64,000 nucleotides of DNA from Hymenobacter volaticus. GTDB lineage: Bacteria; Bacteroidota; Bacteroidia; Cytophagales; Hymenobacteraceae. The position numbers and the translations under genes were made by a program. The notes under the pieces were generated by a model. That model was not told the origin of the DNA. It made no database searches and saw only the letters and a list, made by a program, of their open reading frames with translations. This document shows, in pieces, positions 1 to 8,868 of this stretch (positions within the stretch are counted from its first letter, which is position 1; the number at the start of each line of letters is the position of its first letter). The stretch covers positions 124,001-188,000 of the forward strand of contig NZ_CP095063.1 in the NCBI RefSeq assembly GCF_022921055.1. The letters are read 5' to 3'.

Positions 1-1232
1 GTGATACCAAAAAACTTGCGCGAGGGCACAGTGGACGCCAGCGTAAGGCGGGCCAGCCCCTGGCCAACTAGCGTGTGGTCTAAGCCGGATTTTTCGCGCA
101 GGAGTTGCGCCAGGGTGGAGTTGTAGGAGACGGCGCCCTGCATCAGCGTTAGCGCCACCAGGCCTGCTGTTAAGCCCGCCAGTTTTAGTTTACGCAGGGG
201 GTTGTCCGCGCTGGCATTCTCGTGTTGAATGGTAGCGGCTTGGTCGCCAGCCGCCCTCGGGGTACTATTAGACAGCCCACAGGAACGAGCTTCAATCAAG
301 CGGCGCAGTTGGGGGCGCAGCAGCAGCCAGGCCGCCAGGCCCCGGTCCGGCCGGGCCTTAAACCAGCGGCGCCAGTACGAAACCGGCACCATCAGTAAAT
401 AGATAGACCCAAAGCCGAGGGCAAAGAAGGGCAGATTGAAAAACAGCAGTACCCCCACGTGCAGCCCCACCCCAATGACCATCAGTCCCGCCCGGAACTT
501 GCGGAAAGGAAACAGAAACAGGAAAAAGAACTCGAACACCAACGTCAGGTAGCCTAAAAACTTAACCAGCCCTTCCTGATTCAAGATGAACGTGCCGTTG
601 GACCCCATTTCAAACGGCGAGGACATCGGCTTCCACATCCCCAGCCCCTTCAGCCACAGGGGTGCCGTCAGTTTGTAGAGCGTTGAATCAAAGTAAACGA
701 AGGCAATACCCACGATAACGGGCACGTAGTAGGCGAGTTGGCTAACTGTGCGGGGCGGTGGGGAAAGAGTGCCCGCACTCGACGCACGCACCGTCCGCCA
801 GACCCGATCCAAGGACAGGCACTGCCCAATGGGCAGGAACAAGAACAGGAAACTGATGCTCACGTATACAGGGGTCATCATGTAGACGTAGGTGCGCACC
901 GACGAAAAGAACAGCAGCACAAACACGTAGTTGGCGATGGCCGCGGCGCGCGTAAACCAGCCGAGTAGCAACAGCACAATCGCCCCCATCCACAAAACCA
1001 AGGGCCCGGCAAAACTCATTTCCGAGGGCTCGATAAAGGGTATGGCATCGAAGATCAGCTCCCGGAAATAGAACAAGTTGGCAACCTCGCCCAGTAGAAC
1101 GGCGCTGAACACAATGCGGAACAAGGCTAAGCCGGTGCCGTCAATTTGTTTGTCGTAGACTTTGCGGATTTTGCGGTACGCTTTAGCGAATATCCCTTCC
1201 GCAACCGGGCGCTGAAGTTGATCAGTGATCAT
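1..1232 (-). CDS. HTTM domain membrane protein, 3' end cut by window edge
   Basis: The reverse strand is open from an ATG at 1232 to the window edge, about 410 codons with no stop, so the C-terminus lies outside. The translation begins MITDQLQRP and has a segment containing GTGLALFRIVF followed by repeated hydrophobic helices (about residues 36-58, 76-95, 98-118, 125-142 and more after residue 170). This pattern is typical of HTTM proteins, a family related to vitamin K-dependent gamma-carboxylase. The cellular role of bacterial HTTM proteins is mostly unknown. It lies upstream on the same strand-sense as nothing else visible; the DegT gene behind it is also on the minus strand, about 120 bases away. 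Family call is firm, function is not. Confidence 0.8.
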   Translation of the reverse strand, partial: MITDQLQRPVAEGIFAKAYRKIRKVYDKQIDGTGLALFRIVFSAVLLGEVANLFYFRELIFDAIPFIEPSEMSFAGPLVLWMGAIVLLLLGWFTRAAAIANYVFVLLFFSSVRTYVYMMTPVYVSISFLFLFLPIGQCLSLDRVWRTVRASSAGTLSPPPRTVSQLAYYVPVIVGIAFVYFDSTLYKLTAPLWLKGLGMWKPMSSPFEMGSNGTFILNQEGLVKFLGYLTLVFEFFFLFLFPFRKFRAGLMVIGVGLHVGVLLFFNLPFFALGFGSIYLLMVPVSYWRRWFKARPDRGLAAWLLLRPQLRRLIEARSCGLSNSTPRAAGDQAATIQHENASADNPLRKLKLAGLTAGLVALTLMQGAVSYNSTLAQLLREKSGLDHTLVGQGLARLTLASTVPSRKFFGI

Positions 1233-1355
1233 TACCTGAGTGAAGGATGCTAGGTGATGGAATAAAAGGTTGCCAACGGCCCCTTAGAAAGCTCCTGCCT
1301 GATCGGGCCAGGCCAGGGACCCCGCGCTAATGGCCGCTTAAGGCCAGGTAATGCA

Positions 1356-2459
1356 CTAAATCGTGCAGGGGGCAACGGGCAGTTTTCTGGTTAGGCCAGC
1401 CCGCACTAAGCCAGCTATCCGGCGAACTTGCATTGGTGGCAACTGCGGGTAGAAAGGCAGACAGAGCACGCGGGTGGCAATATCTTCGGCTACCGGGCAG
1501 CTTTCGCCCGGCGCGTACGGCAAGTTGTTGAGGGAGGGGAAAAAATAGCGACGGGCATCAATCTCATTTTCCGCCAGCAGTTGCTTGATGTCCAGCAGTT
1601 GCGCCTCGTTTTCAAATACCACGGGGAAGTAGGCATAATTATATTCTATCCCAGCGGGCATAACGGGGTAGCGCAGTGCCAAGCCGGCTAGTTCGTTGTG
1701 GTAGAGCTGGTAGAGTTGAGCCCGCGTGGCGATGAAATCAGTGACCCGCGGCAACATGCACAAGCCCAGGGCGGCGTGGAATTCCGAGTTTTTGCCGTTG
1801 ATGCCTAACATCATGTGATCATCGCCGAAGTGGCCGAACGATTTCAGCAGCCAAATTTTCTTGGCCATCTCATCGGTGTGCGCAATCAGGGCCCCACCCT
1901 CGCCGGTATGAAAGAGCTTGGTTGCGTGAAAGCTGCACGCCGTCAGATCACCGTAAGTGAGCAGCGAGCGGCCCGCTACTTTAGTACCAAAGGCGTGCGC
2001 GCCATCGTAGATAACCTTCAGCTGGTGACGTTGGGCAATTGCTTCGATTTTGACGACGTCGCAGGGATAGCCGTAGACGTGAGTGGCGAGAATCGCACTG
2101 GTACGCGGTGTGATGGCGGCTTCTATCTTATCGGCATCTATGCAGAAAGTGTCTTCTTCAATATCAACATAGACGGGCGTACATTTTTCCCACAGGATAA
2201 CCGAAGTGGTAGCCACATACGAGAAAGGTGTGGTAATGATTTCCCCCGTTAAGTTCAAGGCTTGAATAGCCAACTGCAACGCAATGGTGCCGTTGGAAGT
2301 GAACTGCACGCGAGGCCCACCTAAGTAAGCACTTAACCGGCTCTCGAGTTCAAGCAACAACGGTCCGTTGTTAGTGAGCTGGTTTCGCTCCCATATGCCG
2401 GTCAAATAGGAAACGTATTCCTCGAGCGGGGGCAGATACGAATGCGTAACATAGATCAA
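1356..2459 (-). CDS. DegT/DnrJ/EryC1/StrS-family sugar aminotransferase
   Basis: 367 residues, the usual size of PLP-dependent nucleotide-sugar aminotransferases (fold type I). SNGTIALQLA (about 55-64) is the phosphate-binding turn, YDGAHAFG (151-158) carries the PLP-ring aspartate, and FHATKLFHTGEGG holds the Schiff-base lysine at about residue 181. These enzymes transfer an amino group from glutamate to a dTDP- or UDP-keto-sugar for surface polysaccharide or glycan synthesis. The FHATK-type active site resembles the VioA/FdtB group, but the substrate cannot be read from sequence. The glycosyltransferase upstream on the same strand fits a surface-glycan role. Confidence 0.85.
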   Translation of the reverse strand: MIYVTHSYLPPLEEYVSYLTGIWERNQLTNNGPLLLELESRLSAYLGGPRVQFTSNGTIALQLAIQALNLTGEIITTPFSYVATTSVILWEKCTPVYVDIEEDTFCIDADKIEAAITPRTSAILATHVYGYPCDVVKIEAIAQRHQLKVIYDGAHAFGTKVAGRSLLTYGDLTACSFHATKLFHTGEGGALIAHTDEMAKKIWLLKSFGHFGDDHMMLGINGKNSEFHAALGLCMLPRVTDFIATRAQLYQLYHNELAGLALRYPVMPAGIEYNYAYFPVVFENEAQLLDIKQLLAENEIDARRYFFPSLNNLPYAPGESCPVAEDIATRVLCLPFYPQLPPMQVRRIAGLVRAGLTRKLPVAPCTI

Positions 2460-2751
2460 GGCAGTAGGAAAACGATTAGCGAGTTACTAAAGTACCAATC
2501 AATATTGGAAAATGATAAAATTTACTTCGCCTTATCCAAATCAATCTCAATTAGATTCAATAAGAGGCTCTATTAAAATAATTAAGTTTTATATTAAATA
2601 GATGCTGTAATCCACTGATCTTAATAGATACCCCACTTAAATTTAAGCCAAGCTCGTCAATAAATATTGCTAATAAATAAATTATGTCCTCCATGATCTC
2701 GACATTATGAAAACCTGCTAGGCCTGTCAAAATAGATATGTCCAATCATGA
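2460..2751. other. AT-rich spacer, no supported gene
   Basis: Strongly AT-rich gap between two minus-strand genes. It holds one minus-strand open frame of 62 codons (2557-2745) with hydrophobic composition but no recognisable family. It could be a remnant of a lost glycan-locus gene. I see no terminator or RNA gene. Confidence 0.4.
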
Positions 2752-3711
2752 TTAGATTGCTTTGGGATTTTTAAATAGCAGCATACTAATATATAGCAAG
2801 GACGTTTGCCCAAGAGTTTGCTTGCGAACCCCACTTTTCGCGTTTCGATAGAAAAGCAACAGGCTTTTAGTTTTAGCTAACTCAATAAAGTTATCAATCA
2901 ATAATTTCTGTTGATTGTCTAGCCGGTCGGTGTAGGTGTAGCTGAATTCTTTTGCCATGAAAATTTTCCGCGTTAAATCCTGGAGCATTTTCTTTTCGAT
3001 GACAATTCTTTTGAAACGGCTTAAGAAGGTACTGTCCTTGAAACTACCTGAAATATTATTTCCGTGCTGGCGGTATAAAACTGTTTTCTCGCTTAAGTAA
3101 CTGATTTTCCCGAAGGCACTCGCGACCATGGCAATCCAATAATCATGGCTCTCGGCCACAGCGGGCACCGCATCCACTAGCTTGGATAAGGCCCTGTTAA
3201 TCATAGTAGTACAGCCGTACACCGGATTTTGGGCCAATAAATGGGATAGTTTTAGATCGGCCAGTTTTAAGGCGCTAAAGTTTTTTTTTGAGTAAATAGT
3301 GCGCAAACTGGCGTCTACATACCGAAAACCGGTGTGCACTAGCAATGGGTACGATTGGCCGTGTTTTTTTTCTAGGGCAAGCATTTGCCGCAAGGTGAAT
3401 TCTATCTTATTGGGAATCCAAAAATCATCTTGGTCACAAAACATAAGATAGTCTTCCTGCTTGGCGTGCTGTAATAAGCAATTGAAATTAAGCGCGCTAC
3501 CTAATCGGCGCCCATAGTTATCAAGCACCGCTATGCAATCAGGGAATAGTGCTTGGTACCGAGCTACTATTAAGGCCGTTTCATCTGAGGAGCCGTCATC
3601 CCGAATTAGCAATTGCCAATTGGTATAGGTTTGCTTGAGGATGCTTTCAATTTGCTCACCGACAAATTCTGCTCCGTTATAAGTCGCTAATAAAACAGTA
3701 ACCTTCGGCAT
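2752..3711 (-). CDS. Family 2 glycosyltransferase
   Basis: 319 residues from the ATG at 3711. A start at 3753 is open, but MPKVTVLLATYNG is the canonical first strand of a GT-A fold, and the purine-rich AAGGAAAAG lies just upstream of 3711. Visible motifs are LLATYNGAEF (7-16), the nucleotide-binding RDDGSSDE (37-44) and a DxD-type metal site CDQDDFW (92-98). SHDYWIA further on is typical of rhamnosyl/galactosyl-type GT2 enzymes. It probably adds a sugar to a lipid-linked or O-antigen glycan in the cytoplasm. Its base composition is clearly more AT-rich than its neighbours, which suggests acquisition by transfer. Confidence 0.85.
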   Translation of the reverse strand: MPKVTVLLATYNGAEFVGEQIESILKQTYTNWQLLIRDDGSSDETALIVARYQALFPDCIAVLDNYGRRLGSALNFNCLLQHAKQEDYLMFCDQDDFWIPNKIEFTLRQMLALEKKHGQSYPLLVHTGFRYVDASLRTIYSKKNFSALKLADLKLSHLLAQNPVYGCTTMINRALSKLVDAVPAVAESHDYWIAMVASAFGKISYLSEKTVLYRQHGNNISGSFKDSTFLSRFKRIVIEKKMLQDLTRKIFMAKEFSYTYTDRLDNQQKLLIDNFIELAKTKSLLLFYRNAKSGVRKQTLGQTSLLYISMLLFKNPKAI

Positions 3712-3753
3712 GCGCTTTTCCTTTGCCACATCAACTGCACGAGTAAGATGCAT

Positions 3754-4299
3754 TCCTTACGCATGCTGCAAAAAGCAGGATGCCTAACTCCCTTTAAAAA
3801 ATCAAATTTTATATAAATTTATGAATAAATTCTACATTGAGAGCACACAAATAACTAGGCGCACTAGTTGGTTACTGTTGTAGTTGCATTAGCAGCTACA
3901 GATAAGTGCCAAAGGGACAGCACACTATAAATATGCAGGAGAGTTATCATAGCTAGTAGGTGGCTTAGTGCGCACATGCTGCATTTACTGCTCCTGAGTT
4001 TGTAGTCTTAGTAAGCAAGCGGGTTAGCCAACTATTGCCGGCAACTAAGTCCAGAGTTTATAGCACGCAGAGTCGTACGCAGACTGCATCAGTTCCAGAG
4101 AGCTTATTTGTTTGCTACCCTGCGCTGCATGCCTGCTTTGCTATAAAGCATTCCAGCAAAAGAACAAGCAGATGCACTGCCCGTTGGCTGTTGGCCATTG
4201 CCCAATGACTGATATCAATAAGCTGAACGCCGATATAATTCTAATTTTAACTACTTCTTCCTGTGGACCTTACAATGCAATTGCACTTGGTTCCTACTA
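3754..4299. other. Intergenic region, no gene seen
   Basis: About 550 AT-rich bases between the glycosyltransferase and the AraC gene. The only open frame (4112-4303, plus) has no family features and skewed composition. No hairpin terminator or RNA gene is evident. Confidence 0.5.
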
Positions 4300-5199
4300 T
4301 TAATTCAGGGATTGGGTGCGGTACTCGCGCGGGGTCAAGCCGAGTTCTTTCTTGAAAAGCCGGGAAAAGTAAGTGGGATTGTCGAAGCCGAGCTGGTAGG
4401 CCGTCTGCGCAATTGTGTGGTCAGTGCTCAAAAGCAGATTTTTGGCTTCGCCCAGCAAAAACCAATGAATGTGGTCGAGCGCCGTTTTACCGGTTTCCTG
4501 CTTCAACAAGTCGGTGAGGTAGCGCGGGGAAGTGTGGAGCTGCTCAGCCAGGTACTTCACGGTGGGCAGTCCCTGCGCTTGCAGCAGGCCCCGCTCGGTA
4601 TACGCCGTGAGCAAGGCCGTAAACTTAGCTACCGTGGGGCCCGATAGTGCCGTGCGATTCAGGAATTGCCGCTTGTAAAACCGTTGGGAATACTTCAACA
4701 GCGAATCGAGGTGGGTCAGGATAATATCCCGGCTGTATTCATCCTGGTTGTTGCGGTACTCGAAATCAATCTGGCCGTACAGGTGCCACATGATTTGCTC
4801 TTCGCGCGGGGCGACGTGCAGGGCCTCGTTGGCTTCGTATTCGAAGAAGCCGTATTTCCGGATATCGGTGTGCAAGCCGTGGCCTAGCAAATAGTCTTCG
4901 TGGAGGAAGATCAGAAAGGAATTTTCGGTTAGTTCGACATGGGTGATTTCCACTAGTTGCCGGGGTTTAACAAACGAGAGTGACCCTCCGTCGTGGTCGT
5001 ACTTCGTTCGGCCGTACCGAAACTCTCCGGCGCTGATCTTCTTTAGGCTGATGATATAAAAGTCGGCCGTGAGCGGTTTGTCCCCCAAGGTGCACTCAGC
5101 GAGCTTCTGGCAGGTAAGCAGGCTGAGCAGCGGATGCTCGGGAGGTGGACTCCCGATGGCGCGGTGAAAGGCGCTGATGCTCTCGTAGTGCGGCGTCAT
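4300..5199 (-). CDS. AraC-family transcriptional regulator
   Basis: 299 residues from the ATG at 5199 (MTPHYESISAFHRAIG). The frame is open up to 5352 but the extra N-terminus overlaps the SDR gene and looks like translated leader. The C-terminal 95 residues form a double helix-turn-helix: TIAQTAYQLGFDNPTYFSRL followed by FKKELGLTPREYR is the diagnostic second HTH. The N-terminal part is a cupin-like sensor domain. It lies directly behind an SDR gene on the same strand, a common regulator/target pairing in Bacteroidota, so it may control that reductase. Confidence 0.88.
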   Translation of the reverse strand: MTPHYESISAFHRAIGSPPPEHPLLSLLTCQKLAECTLGDKPLTADFYIISLKKISAGEFRYGRTKYDHDGGSLSFVKPRQLVEITHVELTENSFLIFLHEDYLLGHGLHTDIRKYGFFEYEANEALHVAPREEQIMWHLYGQIDFEYRNNQDEYSRDIILTHLDSLLKYSQRFYKRQFLNRTALSGPTVAKFTALLTAYTERGLLQAQGLPTVKYLAEQLHTSPRYLTDLLKQETGKTALDHIHWFLLGEAKNLLLSTDHTIAQTAYQLGFDNPTYFSRLFKKELGLTPREYRTQSLN

Positions 5200-5250
5200 A
5201 GTGGTGAGCAGACTAGCAACTGGCAATAGAAATAGGAAGATAGCAAAACA

Positions 5251-5282
5251 GCCCCTGCCCCGACAAGTCTCGCAACAGGGGC
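5251..5282. terminator. Stem-loop between SDR and AraC genes
   Basis: GCCCCTG at 5251-5257 pairs with CAGGGGC at 5276-5282 around an 18-base loop. On the minus strand it follows the SDR stop and precedes the AraC start. The same stem sequence recurs at 30332-30377, which supports a terminator role. Confidence 0.55.
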
Positions 5283-5309
5283 CGTTTCGCGTCGGTAACG
5301 CTCGGCGGC

Positions 5310-6131
5310 TTATCCGTGGGCCGCCACGGCCACACTTTGCCACTCCTGCCAAGAAGTTAGCCGCTCGGTGTAGGCCTGCTCAACCCAGGGGTAGGCCGCG
5401 CGACCCATAAACAAGCGCCGGGGCGGGTTGTCGGAATCGATCAGTTGCTGGATGACGGGTACGGTAGCCTCGGGGCTGCCATAGTTGGCCGGGTCGAAAG
5501 CCGGGATGCCCCACAGGCTCGCCTTCACTTGGTCGTAGGCGGCAATCGTCTGGCTTTGCACGGCCGATGAGCCCCCAAAGTCAGTTTTAAACACGTTCGG
5601 CTCGACCAGCGTTACCCGGATGCCGAAGCTCTCCACCTCTTGAGACAGCGCCTCGCTTAGCCCCTCCACCGCAAATTTGGTGGCGCTGTAGAGACCCATG
5701 GCCGGCGCGCTAGTAACACCCAACACGCTGGACAATTGAATAATGTGTCCATGGCCTTGTGCCCGCATGATGGGCAGGGCCGCTTGCGTTACCCAGAGCG
5801 TGCCGAGCAGATTCGCGTTGATAACGTCATGCACGTCCTGCTCGCTAACTTCCTCCACAGCGCCGATTAATCCATACCCGGCATTGTTGATGACTACATC
5901 GAGGCTGCCGAAATGGTCGTTGGCCTGCTGCACGGCGGCTATGCACTGGGCGCGGTTGGTAATGTCGAGGGCTAGCGGCAGGAACGTTGCGCCGTACGTA
6001 TCGGCGAGGTCTTGCAGGCCTGCTACGTTGCGGGAAGTGGCTGCCACCTGGTCGCCGCGTTGTAAAAAAGCTTCGGCCCACAGTCTCCCGAATCCACGGG
6101 AAGCGCCGGTAATGAAGAGTGTCTTAGCCAT
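5310..6131 (-). CDS. Short-chain dehydrogenase/reductase (classical SDR)
   Basis: 273 residues from ATG 6131 (MAKTLFITGASRGFGR); the longer open frame to 6194 adds a tail not found in SDRs. The nucleotide-binding TGASRGFG is at 8-15, the structural NNAG at 82-85, and the catalytic Ser135/Tyr148/Lys152 are present in QLSS and YSATK. It is an NAD(P)-dependent oxidoreductase of unknown substrate, most like the large group of uncharacterised SDRs paired with AraC regulators. Cytoplasmic. Confidence 0.9.
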   Translation of the reverse strand: MAKTLFITGASRGFGRLWAEAFLQRGDQVAATSRNVAGLQDLADTYGATFLPLALDITNRAQCIAAVQQANDHFGSLDVVINNAGYGLIGAVEEVSEQDVHDVINANLLGTLWVTQAALPIMRAQGHGHIIQLSSVLGVTSAPAMGLYSATKFAVEGLSEALSQEVESFGIRVTLVEPNVFKTDFGGSSAVQSQTIAAYDQVKASLWGIPAFDPANYGSPEATVPVIQQLIDSDNPPRRLFMGRAAYPWVEQAYTERLTSWQEWQSVAVAAHG

Positions 6132-6682
6132 CTGATATAAAGGTTGAGTAAGAACCCAAAATTGCGGAGACGGCCCAGTGCCCGGCGGATACAAAAGGAG
6201 GAAATTATGAAACAGATTAACGTTGGCGCAGCACTGCCGGCAAGGTGCGCTTTATAGCGCTGACGGGCGTAGAGTGGTACCAGGGTCTACAAGCCGCAGT
6301 ACAAGAAAAGTGGCAGTGCCTGTTGCGCAATGCTCGAACAGTTGGTGAGGTTGGGCCAGGTAGCGAACTTCCACGAAGCTGCCTCTATGCTGTTACGCCT
6401 TGTACTACGACAAACAGCATTAGGCTTGCGCCTATTCTCTTAACCCTGTAAGGCTACTGTAGGCTCCCCGGGACAGCGGGTTCTGAAGCAGCAAGTTTTG
6501 CCCAGCGGCGGAAAACCACCCTGTTGTCTCCCCACTCACCGTTCGCGAAAGGCTATGGGGTGACCGATGCCACAAAGTTGGTGGGTTTGCCCACCAACTT
6601 TGCCGTGTTGGCCACACCCAGTTGTTAAAGCTACGGAGTCGGGTTTGCTTTGAAGCGTCAACTACTCCCTATCCCCACGTGT
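6132..6682. other. Divergent intergenic region
   Basis: Gap between the SDR (minus) and a barrel-like protein (plus). Open frames here (6245-6451 plus, 6432-6617 minus) lack coding character. The one clear feature is the inverted repeat at 6573-6602, listed separately. Confidence 0.5.
6573..6602. promoter_or_regulatory. Perfect 13-bp inverted repeat with 4-base loop
   Basis: CAAAGTTGGTGGG at 6573-6585 and its exact complement at 6590-6602 flank the loop TTTG. It lies about 80 bases before the start of the barrel-like gene and has no T-run on the plus strand, so a 5'-leader hairpin or a protein-binding operator is more likely than a terminator. Confidence 0.5.
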
Positions 6683-7432
6683 ATGCAGCGCTTCTTATTT
6701 TTGTTTCTCTTATTGAGTCGGGCGGCGATGAGCCAGACGCCGGACTCTGTGGCGACATCTGCTATTCCGCCAAAAAGCAATTCCAAGTTCGGCATTGTCA
6801 GTTCTATCAGCTTCGCAGTGGCCACGACCAGCACACCCAACCTGCGGTCTTATTTTCGAGCTAACCAGATCAAGCCGGCCCCTTCATTCGGGCAGTTTGC
6901 GCACTGGAACGGCGGGTTTCGCTACAAACGACTCAAGTTTATGTCGCAAGGCGGGCGCGGGCTCGACTTAACTCTCTCTGAGGCGCACTACGGCAACAAA
7001 CGGGAAGCCCAGCTAAACCACGCAGACTACGTGGGTACAATGCTGGGCTACGATGTTCTGAACGGTCGCAACCGCCGCATCTACCTGAATGTGGGCTCCG
7101 GCACTATCTTATATAAATACAGCGTTTATCGTTTCACCCTGCAGCACGTTGACTGGCAGGACCTAACGCAGTACAACCAGCCCGGCAACATTCCTTCCCT
7201 GCGCTTGACCAACCGTTACCTCGACTTCAACGTGGAGTTTGTTCAGCGGGAGAAACGCAAACGGAGCGCCGAATATCTTTTGCGCGCGGGCTACCGGCGG
7301 GGACTGCGCCCTAAGGCGTGGCAGTCGGATGCCTTCGTATTACAAGGCGCACCAACCGACCGTATCAGCCAGTTCTATCTGCAGCTCGGCTATAACTTCT
7401 CCCTCAACTTCGACCGAGTGAAGGATTTATGA
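6683..7432 (+). CDS. Predicted exported beta-barrel-like protein of unknown function
   Basis: 249 residues from ATG 6683. The frame is open from a TTG at 6650, but MQRFLFLFLLLSRAAMSQ is a good signal peptide, so the ATG is preferred. After the signal the sequence alternates hydrophobic and polar residues and ends YLQLGYNFSLNFDRVKDL, as in outer-membrane barrels. No named family recognised. Its stop overlaps the next start (ATGA at 7429-7432), so it is translationally coupled with the DUF2846-like gene and probably belongs to the four-gene operon ending at 9561. Confidence 0.65.
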   Translation: MQRFLFLFLLLSRAAMSQTPDSVATSAIPPKSNSKFGIVSSISFAVATTSTPNLRSYFRANQIKPAPSFGQFAHWNGGFRYKRLKFMSQGGRGLDLTLSEAHYGNKREAQLNHADYVGTMLGYDVLNGRNRRIYLNVGSGTILYKYSVYRFTLQHVDWQDLTQYNQPGNIPSLRLTNRYLDFNVEFVQREKRKRSAEYLLRAGYRRGLRPKAWQSDAFVLQGAPTDRISQFYLQLGYNFSLNFDRVKDL

Positions 7433-7839
7433 AAGCGCACTTGCTGGTCCAGATGTGGCTGCTGCTGAGCGGGCTGTTCTTCGAGGCCGGCCAAACCCGC
7501 AGCTCACAAGCGCGCCTCATCCTTTATCGCACCCGCGAATTTGGCGGCGGCACCTATACTATCAACGTCAACGACCAAAAGCTAGGAAAGCTGCCCACCA
7601 ATCGCTACTTGCAAGTTGAGTTGCCCCCGGGACGAATAAAAATCGAGTCAGCGCGGGATTACGTGACTGAAAACCAGACCTTGTGGATCGACGCGCAGCC
7701 CGGCCGCACCTATTATGTGAAAGCCATCGAAGAAGTTGATTTTTTAAGCCAGATGCTCCTGCTCGTGTCCATCGGCCCCGAGCAGGCCCAGCGAGAGTTG
7801 CAAGGCATCAAACCCGTGAGCTTGCCCCGCCCCAATTAA
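7429..7839 (+). CDS. DUF2846-like exported protein
   Basis: 136 residues: a signal-like hydrophobic N-terminus, then a compact domain with ARLILYRTREFGGG, an INVND strand, LPTNRYLQVELPPG and GRTYYVKA. This order matches DUF2846-type domains (beta-sandwich, PEGA-like), whose function is unknown. It overlaps the preceding gene by four bases and is followed after nine bases by the sensor kinase, so it may be a sensed or regulated envelope component. Confidence 0.7.
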   Translation: MKAHLLVQMWLLLSGLFFEAGQTRSSQARLILYRTREFGGGTYTINVNDQKLGKLPTNRYLQVELPPGRIKIESARDYVTENQTLWIDAQPGRTYYVKAIEEVDFLSQMLLLVSIGPEQAQRELQGIKPVSLPRPN

Positions 7840-7848
7840 CTGCCTGCT

Positions 7849-8865
7849 ATGCCCCTGTCCCGGCAAACCACTGCCTTGCTTTTCGGCGTTACGTTTACCA
7901 GCCTACTGGCCTACTGGGGCGGGCTGCTGTACGTGGGTGTGTGGCAAAACGAAGAGACCGTGCCCGACGTTGGTGGCCTGGCCCGGTACCTGTTGGGCAT
8001 CGGGCTGCTGCTGGCCGGCTTAGGGGCCGTGGCCCATCTCAACTACCGGTTGGCGTTTCAGCGGTGGTTGCTGCGCCGCGAAACCGGGTTGGTGTACTGG
8101 ACGTGGCTGTGTGGGCTGGCGTGGCTGCTGTTCGAGCTGCTCCAAGTTCGGACCGACCACGTGCCCGACTTTATCGACGAAAACCTGCTGGTGACGGCCG
8201 TGCTGCTGGCCGTAATCATGGCCTATGGGTACGTAGCGGACTCATTTCGGACCCGCCGCGCGCAAGACCAGCTGCTGCAGCAAAAGATTGAGGCCGAGCT
8301 GACGGCGCTCAAGGCCCAGGTCAACCCACACTTTCTGTTCAATGCCCTGAACACCATCTACAACGAGGCCCAGCGCGCCGACAACGAAACGGTGGCCGAC
8401 CTGATTCAGCAGCTCGCGGGCATTATGCGCTTCACCCTGCAGGAGTCGAAGCAGCCGCTCACGTCCATCGAGAACGAATTTTCGTTTCTGGAAAAGTACC
8501 TGGCCCTGCAACGCGCCCGCCTGCCCGAGCGCGACACTCTGCGCGTGTCGACCCAGCTGGAATGGGACGGCCAACCGGCTCCTATTGCCCCGTTGCTACT
8601 GATTCCGTTCGTCGAAAACGCCTACCAATATGGGCTTAGCTTCGTCCAGCCGTCGTACATCGACCTACGGGTGGTCGTGGAAAACCACCGCTTACGCATG
8701 CACGTGGCCAACAGTGTTGCCCCTGCAGCGGCCACCAGGCTCGGCCCGGGCACTGGCATTGCCACCGCCCGGCAACGGCTGGCTTTGATGTACGCCAACC
8801 GACACGAGCTCCTCATCCAGCAAACCGTGGATTCGTTTACCGTCTCCCTCACCCTAGACTTGTAG
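7849..8865 (+). CDS. LytS/YpdA-type sensor histidine kinase
   Basis: 338 residues. Four hydrophobic segments (about 7-30, 43-63, 81-100, 112-130) precede the His_kinase domain. NPHFLFNALN places the phosphoacceptor at His161, and IPFVENAYQYG is the N-box of the ATPase domain. The G-box is GTGIATARQRL. It autophosphorylates and should pass phosphate to the LytTR regulator whose gene follows after three bases. The signal is unknown; co-transcribed envelope proteins suggest a cell-surface stimulus. Confidence 0.92.
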   Translation: MPLSRQTTALLFGVTFTSLLAYWGGLLYVGVWQNEETVPDVGGLARYLLGIGLLLAGLGAVAHLNYRLAFQRWLLRRETGLVYWTWLCGLAWLLFELLQVRTDHVPDFIDENLLVTAVLLAVIMAYGYVADSFRTRRAQDQLLQQKIEAELTALKAQVNPHFLFNALNTIYNEAQRADNETVADLIQQLAGIMRFTLQESKQPLTSIENEFSFLEKYLALQRARLPERDTLRVSTQLEWDGQPAPIAPLLLIPFVENAYQYGLSFVQPSYIDLRVVVENHRLRMHVANSVAPAAATRLGPGTGIATARQRLALMYANRHELLIQQTVDSFTVSLTLDL

Positions 8866-8868
8866 GTT

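Noticed and set aside
4112..4303. Small plus-strand ORF
   Set aside because: Composition is not coding-like and no family is recognised.
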